Shown one piece after another: positions 19,725-31,700 of a stretch of 64,000 bases of DNA. A program made the position numbers and the translations under genes. Position 1 is the first letter of the stretch, and the number at the start of each line of letters is the position of its first letter. This DNA is from Bacteroidales bacterium (GTDB lineage: Bacteria; Bacteroidota; Bacteroidia; Bacteroidales; ML635J-15). The notes beneath the pieces were generated by a model. It did not search any database and was not told the DNA's origin. It saw only the letters and a program-made list of their open reading frames with translations. The stretch lies in assembly GCA_017651185.1 (NCBI GenBank), contig JAGCDJ010000031.1, forward strand, positions 68,631 to 132,630. Direction: 5' to 3'.

Positions 19725-22700
19725 ATGAGAAAGTTATACTATAATATTTATAAGGTATTACCGATTAGAAAGGGTATGACGGCTGTGTTGCCGTTTGTCG
19801 TGTTTTTGTGTGCCAGTGTGCTGCTTGGTGGCGGACTGAAGGCACAGACATATTGTACGCCTACATTGAGCAGTACGACTACAAGTTACTACATTAGTAA
19901 TTTTACGACTACTGGAGGTACTGCTAATATTAACAATTCGACTTCTGGTTCTGGAAGTTCGTATTCTGATTTTTATAATTCTTATTCAGCATCAGCGGAT
20001 CCCGGTGCAACTATAAGTTTCACAATAACCATTGCTGGTGGTGGAACTCACGGTACTGCCATTTGGGTCGACTGGAATAATGACGGAACATTTGATTCCG
20101 ATGAAAGAGTTTGGAATACAACAGGATATTTATCTTCTCCTCATACTGGTAGTTTTACTGTTCCTGCAAATGCGTCAGGAACGCACAGGATGAGGGTGGT
20201 TTCCGACTGGCTGGGTTCCAATCCTTCCGACCCTTGTGCGGCAAGTACTGGCGAATTCGAGGACTACAAGTTGATTGTCGCTTCTGCATCTTGCGACGAG
20301 ACTATCAATATGGCTAACATGACCCGTACAATCCAATGTGGTGGAACTTATTGTTTCTACGATTCGGGAGGTTCGTCTGGTAGTTATTCAAATAGCGAGA
20401 CATATACCGCAACATTTACATCAGAAGGTTCAATAACACTAACTTTCAGTTCGTTTAATACTGAGTCTTCTTACGATGAGTTGACTGTCTACGATGGTTC
20501 AACATCAGGTTCTGTGTTGTTGGATGCTGTAAGTGGAACGTCAATTCCTTCTACAGTAACTGCTGCAAGTGGCACGATGACTGTGGTTTGGTCTTCCGAT
20601 GGTACTGTCTATAGGGACGGATGGTCGGCGGTAATAACCTCTAGTTGCGGACCTTGTACTCCTACTTTGACTTCAACCACTACAACATATTATATCAGTA
20701 GGTTTGCTACGACAGGTGCAATCACCAATATTGGCAATTCTACAACTGGTGCTGGTCATTCATATTCCGACTTTTATAACACTTATGCAGCAACGGCATC
20801 TGCTGGTTCGACGATAAGTTTCACAATAACCATAGCAGGTGGCGGAACTCACGGTTCGGCAATTTGGGTTGACTGGAATAGAAATGGGGAGTTTGAATCT
20901 TCGGAAAGGGTTTACAATACGACAGGATATGCTAGTTCTCCGCATAGCGGCAGTTTTACAATACCTGCGAACGCTTCCGGCGATTACAGGATGAGGGTTG
21001 TGTCCGATTATTTGGGCTCCAATCCTTCGAATCCGTGTAGCGCAAGTACAGGAGAGTTTGAAGACTATCGGCTTACCGTTGTCGGCTGTGTGGAGTCGGT
21101 CAATATGGCAAACGGTTTATTGCGTACTGTTGATTGCGGTTCTTCTTTCTGTTTCTTCGATTCGGGAGGCGAAACAGGCGATTATAGCAATAGTCAGTCA
21201 ATGACGGCAACATTCAGGTCGACAGGACGTATTGTCATAAACTTTTCATCGTTCGCAACCGAATCGTCATCGGGTTGCTACGATTGGGACTACATAACCA
21301 TATATGATGGCACGGAATCGGGAACTATGCTGGTTCAAGGTCAGACTGGTTGTACAACAAGAACTCTCAACCTGAATACAGATTACGTGGCAACATCGGG
21401 AACGATGACCATTGTATGGAAGTCTGATGGTAGTAATACGGCATCGGGATGGAAAGCGAATGTAACTGCTGTAGATTGCGGTTCTGTTACACCAGACGAC
21501 TGCGTGACAATAGGTAACGGAACTTCATGCACATATACTTACGGACCTGTAAACAACTTCTATAGATATGGATATTATCAGTATATATATCCGCTATCCA
21601 GTCCTGGTCAGATTTCGTCTCTTTCGTATCAATATTGTTACACCACAGCAATGACCGACAAGACCAATGTCAATATTTATATGGGACAGACATCTAACTC
21701 GACATTCTCGTCGTCAACGGATTGGGTTCCGCTTTCAAACTTGACGCTGGTATATTCCGGTCCGTTGAACTGCACGGCGCAGGGATGGAATACTTTTACG
21801 CTGACAACCCCGTATTACTACGATGGCACTGGCAATTTGGTAATTGCTATCGACGATAATTCAAACGAATACGATGGTTCTTCATATACATTCTATTATA
21901 CATCGGGAAGCGGAAACAATGTGTTGTACTATTATAGCGACAGCACTGACCCGAATCCTGCTTCTCCACCATCAGGAACCTTGTCGGCAAATTGCCCTAA
22001 TACAAGGATTTGTATAGAGGATTGTACGCCGAGAACTGTTACATTCAATAATTCCAATGTAACCATAACCAGTTGTACTGGAACTACATCCCAGACACCT
22101 CAGATTAGTTTGAACTCTGGCGGTGCTGTTACTTGGACATCGTCGAATACAAGCGTAGCAACTGTATCCTCGTCGGGCGTTGTTACTGCTGTAAGTACAG
22201 GAACCGCTGTAATTACGGCAACGGTTGCCGCAAGCGGTGACTATTGTGGAGCAAGAGGTTCTTATACTGTAACGGTAACAGGTTCTTCGCACCGACTTAC
22301 TTATAACACTTCGGCAGCATGTTCTGGTACTGCAAGTACAGCACCTGCAAGCGTAACGGGAACATCGGCGACTGTTACAACTGCAGAACCAACATGTTCG
22401 TCATTACCATACTTCATAGGTTGGAATACGGCATCTAATGGTACCGGCGCTTCTTATGCAGCAGGTTCTACTGTCGATTTGGGTTGTGCCGATGTAACAT
22501 TGTATGCACGTTATTCAAATCAGCCGCCGGAGATTACCGGTAGTTCCGACTGTGAATCGGCAATGGCATTCTGCGCATCAAACGACAATACAGGTTATGA
22601 CTTGAACGTAGAACCAGGCGATGATTCTTATCCAGACGGAATGTGTTCGTTCTTTAGGAATGCAACTTGGTGGTATTTGCGTATATCCGAAGCTGGTCCT

Positions 22701-25700
22701 ATTGAAATGACAATCGAATCGTCTTGTGGTGATGTCGATTTCGGTTGCTGGGGACCGTTTGAAAATCCGACTTGTGATATTACAAACGACCTTAATGATG
22801 ATGGAGCAAACGGATATGATTATTATTCAGGTTCTTCTAATGCTGCTTTGCACTCATCGAATACTACAACTTCACCGAGTCATAGTACAACAAGTACAGC
22901 TATATGTACAACTGGTGCATTGGCATCTCCATGTGGAAACCTTGTGGACTTTGGCGGTTCTACCTCGGAAGTCGAGTATTTGCAGATAGCAAATGCGCAA
23001 GTCGGTCAGATATATGTGGTTTTGATTGCAAACTACGAAAATTGTACGGGTGATATCTCGTTTACCCAGACTAACATGACGGTGCCAAATTCTGGTCGTT
23101 CAGACTGTACCATTGTAAACGACTGTTCTATTACAAGTGTCACTACATCGATTGGCGAGTGCAATGCTGACAATACCTTCGATTTGAGCGGTAACATAAA
23201 CTTTACCGATCCTCCAGTAGATGGTACTCTTACCATTTCCGACGGTTCTGTATCGCAAGTGTTCACTCCGCCTTTCGTAAGTCCTATTGCATATTATCTT
23301 GCCGGAATACCTGGCGACAACACACAGCATACAATTACGGCAACATTTGTTTCGTCGACTACAAACTGCGAAAGGATTACGTACATTGACGCTCCGTTGT
23401 GCGAAACCAACTGTCCCGATGCAACTGTTGCCATGACAGGTTATGATGAGATTATCGACGGAAGATATTATTTCGATGTATGTTTGGGTACAGGTGTAAA
23501 TATGTCAGGTACGCAGACTGGTTACACCAGTCCTTCGTGGAGATGGAATATAAATCCTCACGGAGGCGTTCCTCCATATACAATTAATGGACAAAATGCA
23601 TCATACACACCGAACGCTGAGCAAGGTTACGATGTCTCGCTTACCGTTTCTGAAGGCGATTGTAAAACGGTAGCATACGGAAGAATCCGCGTGTCGGATG
23701 GTTTGGATACTGGTGTAAGTTCTATTGATATCGGTGATGTATGTGTAGGTGGCAGCGAGCAAATAACTGTTGGCGGAAGTGGTACCGACATACAGGTAGA
23801 ACCGTCTGAGTATACTGTTGAGTCTTCGCTCGGACATGCCGGAACAACTTTTATTCCAGATGGATTGAGCTGTGCAACGCAGTGCTACGAGTCGAGCGTT
23901 ACTTTCTACGACTTCAACGATGGTGACCGCGTAACAAATGCGAATGCAATAAAGTACATAAGAATTAACACTGAGCACTCGTTCATTGGTGATATACAAA
24001 TAAAGATAACATGTCCTAATGGAAGATCTGCAATCATGTTGCAGGACTACTATAGCAGCGATACTTCAAACCATGCCCTTTATAATGGCAATGCTATCGA
24101 CCCGTACACTTATGTTTGGCCTGACCGTGTTACCGATACGGTATGGAGAATCGGTTCTTCGTCGACAAACCATTATACTGCCGGGTTTATGTTAGGTCGT
24201 TTCGATGAGTATTCTCCTCAGAACGGTACATATACATATAATGGAAATACATACTACTTGGCATCGTTTGCAACTGCTGCAGAAGCCAACTATTTCATTA
24301 ACAATTTCCTGACAAGGTATTATCCGGATAGGACATATATAATATATTCGATTACGGATAATAATAACAATGTCTTGTATTATGCGATAGCGTATCGTAT
24401 TGTAGATACTAGTGGTACTACCGATTATTTCGTATGGTTGACTCGCGATGTCACTACTGGTGACGATGCGTTGCCATTCTCGTCGCAAAGTGCCGCTACG
24501 TATTTCCTTAACAATGTTTATGGCGGAAACGGTGTGGTTACCTATGAACTTGTGCCGACATCGTACAGGCGTATCTATTTCGGTGAACCTGATATTTATG
24601 ATGTCATCGATGCCGATGATTTGACTTCGGCTGAAATATGCGACGAAACCAATGAGCATAACATACATGGTGTAGGTTATGATTATGCATGGACTAGCAG
24701 TTCGCAATACACGACAGTAGGTCATGTTTATGATATTGTAAACTTGATGCCATCGTCTACTGTATACAACAATGGTACAGCAGGAACAAACACTCTTTAT
24801 CATGTAATTCCTTCTGATGTCAATTCGGGTTCACATATGTATGAACCTTACGATAACTTTGGCAATCTTGTAGGATGTCCTCTTAATGGTACCTGGACAA
24901 TTTCGGTTTGCGATAGTTGGGGGTATGACAATGGTTATGTATTTGACTGGGAGATTGCTCTTTCTGAAGATTTGTTGCCAAGCAACTGGACTTATGGCGT
25001 CGACCTTGAAAGTGTGTCTGACGACTGCGGAAGCATTGCCACAGTTACAGGTAATAATCTCCTGATAGCACCGCAGACAGCAACCAATGGACAGCAGACT
25101 TGTAACATAATCCTAACCGATAATTTAGGTTGTACAACAAATATCCCATTGACATATAATGCAGTTGCTCCTACAATTACGCACAATTCGGGCAACGAAA
25201 TACAGACTGTATGTACAGGACAGGCAATAACAAATATTGTATATACAATCGGTGGTTCTGCTGAGAATGCAGCAATATCGTGGACACCAAGTACTCCTGC
25301 TGGTGTTACATTTAATGTAAGCGGCAATACAGTAACTATATCAGGTGCTCCTGCCGATGCCGATACCTACGATTATACAATTACTACGGTAAGTCCGGAT
25401 GGTATGCGATGCACCGAAGTCTCAGAAACCGGACGAATCCAAGTTAACACTGGTAACATTGTTCCTACATTCGACCAGGCAGGACCATACTGCGAAGGAA
25501 CAACAGTTGCCGATTTGCCAACTACTTCTACAAATGGCATAACCGGAACATGGTCGCCTGCAATTACAAACAGAACTAGCACCTATACGTTTACTCCCGA
25601 TCCGGGACAGTGTGCAACGATAACAACAATGTTAATCACTGTAAACCCGTTGCCGACTCTCGAATACACATCTGGCAGTGAAACCATGTGTGTAGGTGAA

Positions 25701-28700
25701 GTTGTTTCTGGTACTAATGGAAATAGCATAATCTATACTTATGGCGGTGGCGCAAACGGTGCAAATGTTACAGGTCTTCCTGCTGGAATGGAGTTCAATG
25801 TAAATACATCTAATAATACGATAGAAATTTCTGGTACGCCAACTACAGCAGGAACATATCCGTATGTTGTAACAACAACAGGTACGGTTGCTCCATGCGA
25901 AAACATTTCGCTGACAGGTACTATAACGATTAATGAACCACCTACGCTTACACTTACTTCTGGAAGCGTATCGCAGTCAGTATGTGCAGGTAATGCGATA
26001 ACCAACATGGTTTACACATATACAAATGCAACTGGTGCCGAAGCAATAAACCTTCCGAATGGACTTACGTCTACTCTTAATCCAACGGCACACACACTTA
26101 CTATTAGTGGTACTCCAACAACCGAAGGTACGTTTACAATTTTGACAACTGGAGCATTGTCTCCATGTCCTTCAGAAAGTGCTCAGGGATCTATTTCAAT
26201 TAGCGACCCAGCAACATTGTCATTAGTTTCCGAATCTCCTGATGTGGTTCTTTGTGTCGAAGTTGTATGGACTGGTAGTATACAGTACCGGTTCGGAGGT
26301 ACTGCTACGGGTGTTGTCGTAGATGGATTGCCTGATGGTTTGACATCTACCGTATCAGGTAACATCGTTACAATCTCGGGTAATGTTGATGTAAATGCAG
26401 AACCAGGAGATTACCAGTACACAGTAACTGCCGTTGGCGCAGAAGCTCCATGTGAGGATGTTACAATGTCAGGTACAATATCAGTATCTACAAATGCTAC
26501 TCTTGTATTGACATCTGCAGACGGTACCGACTATCAGAGTATTTGTATGCCTGGAACTTTCACTACGGTTATATATACATACGGCGGAGCTGCAACGGGT
26601 ATTGACGAGACTACATTGGCAAATTCATTGCCGCAAGGATTGACTGCTGTAGTTAATACGACTGCTCATACCGTTACAATTTCTGGTACACCTACCGAGA
26701 CTGGACGTTTTGTATACGAAGTGTCTACAACAGGTGTTGTTCTTCCGTGTAAGTCAGAAACAGCATTGGGTGTCGTGGAGATTAATCCCGATGTACAACT
26801 TGAAGTCTCAGGCAATGTCAACCAGTCGTTCTGTCTTGGAAACAGTATGAGCGATATCGTGTTTACTTATGGAGGCGGTGCAACATCGGCTATAGTAGTA
26901 GGTGATTTGCCTGCTGGGGTTGACGCTGTTAATGATTCAAATACTCGTACTTTGACATTAAGCGGCAGTCCTACAGAATCTGGTTCATTCTCGTTCTATG
27001 TAACTACACAGGGTGCGGTTAGTCCATGTGTGGAAAAAACAATTGATGTGTCTATTGAGATATACGAAAATCCTGTAGTTACAATTGCTCCGACAGCAAT
27101 TTTGGTATGTAATGGTTCGCCTGTTTCTATGAATGCTGCTCCCGACAATATGAGTACATATCGTTGGACATGTGTTACAGCAAGTGATGCAACATATACA
27201 ATAGATCCAGGTATGCCGACTTCAACTACAACTCAGTCAATAACCGTTAATCCGACAGTAACCCCCGGAAGTACCGATGTCGTATACAATGTAAGGGTTT
27301 CTGATGCTAATGGATGTACGGCAACTGGATTGCAGAGAATAACTGTGTCTCAAACTCCGACTGCTAACATTTCTAAGACCGACAATACAAAGTGCTTGGC
27401 TCCGTATAATGGAAGCATTATTGTTGATGGTTTTGCAGGTGGAATTGCTGGTTCTACATATACCGTAGCAGTTTCTGGATTACCGAGTCAGACGTCAACA
27501 GGTGCTGCAGTATCATTTGATGGACTTGCTCCTGGAACATATACTGTAACAATTACAAACGAATCGACTTTGAATATTTGTATCACCGAACAAACAATAA
27601 CAGTAGGTGATAATCCGACAAGTCCAACTGTTGATATTTCGGGTTCCTTGTCAATATGTGAAGGTACAAATACTACACTTACAGCACATGCTTCAAATGG
27701 TTTGCCCGAATACACATATTTGTGGTCTGACAACTCGACAAATGAAGTACTCGTTACCCCGGACCTTAATGATCCTACTACATATACGATAACTGTTACT
27801 GATGCTAATGGATGCTCTGTTACAAATACAGTTTCCATTGAATTGGGTGATAGACCTGAAATCGAATTGTCGGCTACCAATGCTATATGTATTGGAAATA
27901 GTTCGGTACTTCAGGCACACGTTTCTAATGCTGGTACAGGATATACGGTTACTTGGTCGGCAAGTACTCCAGATGCAGGATTGCTAACCACAAATGGTGA
28001 ACGTATAACGGTAACACCAACAGCAATAGATACTTATGTGTATACTGCAGTGTTGTCCACAAGTTCGTGTGGCACAAGCGGTCCTATGGATATTGATGCA
28101 AATGTTTCCGTAACTGTTAATCCTTTGCCTTCGCCGGGTGTCAACAATAATACCGGTACAAATGTTATCACTTGTGATGTTGAGGAAATTTCGGTAACGG
28201 CAACAGGCGGTGTTTCTTATGCATGGTCAAATTCTGTGACAACCGCCAACAATGTATTTAATTCGGCTGGAACGTATACCGTAACAGTTACGGATGCAAA
28301 TGGTTGTTCGGCAACAACAACATTCACCGTTGATATTAACACGACTCTTCCTGATGTCATCATAGAGGAAAATCCAAACATTACGGAACTTACTTGTGAT
28401 AATCCTTCGATTGAACTTACGGCTTCTACAACAACGCTTGGTACAACATTGTCGTGGGAAACTATGACTGTAACTGCTCCTGATGTATATACTGTTACGG
28501 CAACTACGACAAGTAATGGATGTTCGCGTACTGCTTCTGTTGAAATAACAAGCGATAACAATGCTCCTACAGTTTCGATTGTCCAGCCGTCGACAACTAC
28601 ATTGAATTGTACAACCCAGTCAATAACCCTTAATGCAACAGGAACAGGAACTATGACATGGTCACCGTCAAATGTTGCAAGTCATGCTAACTATCCTTCC

Positions 28701-31700
28701 GATGGTGTATATACAGTTACTGCAAGACTCGACAATGGTTGTACTACGGATGCAACAATCCAAATCAGCAGGGATGTAACGGAACCAGTAGTTCAGATTT
28801 CACCTGTTTCTTCATTGCTGACTTGTTCGGTTCAGTCGGTAACACTTACTGCAAGTGCCAATGTTCCAGTTTCGTATGCTTGGAACCAAGGTCCTCACGA
28901 GGCAAGTTTTGTGGTTTTCGAACCTGGCGATTATAGAGTCTCGGCAACTGCGGCAAACGGATGTATGTCAACTGCGACTGTCCATGTTAATCAAGATGTA
29001 ACTATTCCAGATGTCGAAATCACAAGAAATCCTGATATTGATTTGTTGACATGTAATAATCCTACTATAGAACTCATTGCCAATTCAAATACAGCAGGGG
29101 CTACATTGTCGTGGAATACGCAAAATGTTACCGAAGCAGGTAGTTATTCGGTTACGGTAACTGCTTCTAATGGATGTACAAATACAGCTTCAACGAATAT
29201 CCGAAGCGATTTCGTTGCACCGCAGGTTGAGGTTACTGCTCCTTCTACAGTACTTATGTGTGCGCCTAATGATGTGATAACACTTACAGCTAGTGCAAAT
29301 GTAGGCGTAACTTATGACTGGGGAGGTGGCGCAAGCGGTGCGCAGTATTCGGTAACTACTCCTAATGTTTACAGAGTAACGGCATATTCCAATACAAATG
29401 GTTGCCCTGCTACTGCAGAAATAAGAATTACTCAGGATATTGAAACTCCACATGTACAGATTGGAAACAACTCGAATACAACAGTGCTGACATGTAATGG
29501 ACCTTCAATTTCTGTTTCGCTTATCGATGATACAGAAGCTGATATATATGAATGGTCAGGCGGTGAAAACCGTTATGGTACAGGTAATGCGTTTACGTCA
29601 GGTGGTATCTATTATGTTACTGCGACTGCACCCAATGGATGTATTGCTATTGATCAAATTGAAATCACTGAGGACTTCTCTCAACCTACTGTTTCAATAA
29701 CCAACAATACTAATCCAGAGACAACGGTACTTACTTGCGACATTTTGGAAATTCCTGTAACGGCAGTAGGTTCCAACAGGGTATTGTTCTACAGGTGGTC
29801 TGATGGTACATCTATCAATACGGCAAACAATTCTCTTACAACAATAGGTACGTATGTTGTAACTGCTACCGCAGATAATGGATGTACAGCAACTGCAACA
29901 ATAGCAATATCCGAAACTATGGATCGTCCGTTGGTTAATATCAATAATACATCCGGAACAAGTGTATTTACCTGTGCAACGACATCGATTGGTGTTACGG
30001 CTACTGGAACAGGTGTTACATATACATGGTCGGGAGGTAATAATCCAACTAGTTCAACTAATACATTGACATCTCCTGGAACTTATTATGTGACAGCAGT
30101 AGGTGCTAACGGATGTGTAAACAGCACTTCTATAACATTGACTGAAAATCTCACGCCTCCTTCTGTTTCGATAACTAACGAAACCGGAAGTAGCCAGATT
30201 GATTGCAACAACCAGCAAATTGTTGTTACAGCAACCGGAACAGGTGTTTCATACATGTGGTCGAATAATCAAACTGGTGCTACACTTACCTTGACCGAAA
30301 GCGGACAATATGTGGTTACTGCTACTGCTGCTAATGGTTGCCAGAATTCTGCATTAGTTGTGATAACTGAGGACTTTACTCCTCCTACGCCAGTAATAAT
30401 CAGTGAAAGTAACCAGTATGTAATTAATTGTGCAAACGCAAGTACAGGTCTCTCGCTATTGGCTTCCGGTGGTATATATTATAGATGGGACAATGGTAGT
30501 ACATCTCCGCGTAGATCAATTACGTCTTCTGGCGAATATCGTGTAACAGCATGGGCATCGAATGGTTGTTCGGCAGAAACAAGTCTCGTGATTGAAAACG
30601 ACATGGTTCCTCCTGATGCAACAATTACAAATATTACAAACCAAACTAATGTTCTTGATTGTAATGTTAATTCAATCCATGTTATTGCCGATGGCGGATA
30701 TATGTTCGCATGGAACAATTCATTGTGGGCTGGTGGTGCTGAACAGACAATTACCATGCCAGGTGTTTATATTGTAACGGTAACTGGTCAAAATGGATGT
30801 ACAGGTACTGCTTCTATAAACGTTACTGCCGATACGATTCCACCTTCTATTTATGATTACGACGCTCCAAATGGTATGGAACTCAACTGTCAGGAGTCTA
30901 GTGTCGTTCTGACCGCTCTTGGAAATGCACAAACATATGCATGGTCGGGTGGAGCAACGCCATCGTCACCTACTAATACCTTCGTCGTTGCTGGTAGATA
31001 TTACGTTACTGCAACTGGTTTTAACGGATGTACTTCAACTTCGTTTGCTGATATCATCGACAACCATGCTGTTCCGCAGGTTACTATCAACAATGGACTT
31101 GGTAATATTACAATGCTTGATTGTAATAATCCACAGATGCCTATTACTGTGATTGTCAGTGGTGCCGATGGTCCATATGAATATTCATGGAGCAGCAACT
31201 ACAGTGGCGACGATGACCATGGTTATTTGACAACAAGCGGCCAGTACACAGTTTATGTTACTGCTGCAAACCATTGTTCTTCGGCAGCAAGCATTAATGT
31301 ACAGGAGAATTTTGATCCGCCTGTTGTAAATGTGTCAAGTACTCCTGGCAGGGAACTCAACTGTGTTACAAGTTCGATTGAATTGACTGCTACTGGTGGT
31401 GTTGAACCATACTTATGGTCAAATAATGCTACAACATCGACGACTACGGTTTATGTCGCAGATACATATACAGTTACTGTGACAGGAGCGAACGGATGTA
31501 TCGGAGAAGGTAGCATTATTATAACTGAAGCACCTGAATTCAGCGCCGATGTATCTGCTGGAACTATATCATGCTACGGCGGAACTACTACTGCGACTGT
31601 GACTGCAAACGGCGGTAATCCTCCTTACTATTGCGTATGGAGCGATGGTCAGTCGGCAATGACTGCTAATAGTCTTGTTGCTGGAGCTTACAATGTTACT

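Noticed and set aside
24063..24570. Inserted independent gene within the second giant gene
   Set aside because: The reading frame is continuous and codon use resembles the flanks; it is an inserted domain, not a gene.
28124..31530. CRISPR-like periodic repeats
   Set aside because: The period (~230 bp) is coding, the units vary throughout, and there are no constant repeats with unique spacers and no cas genes.
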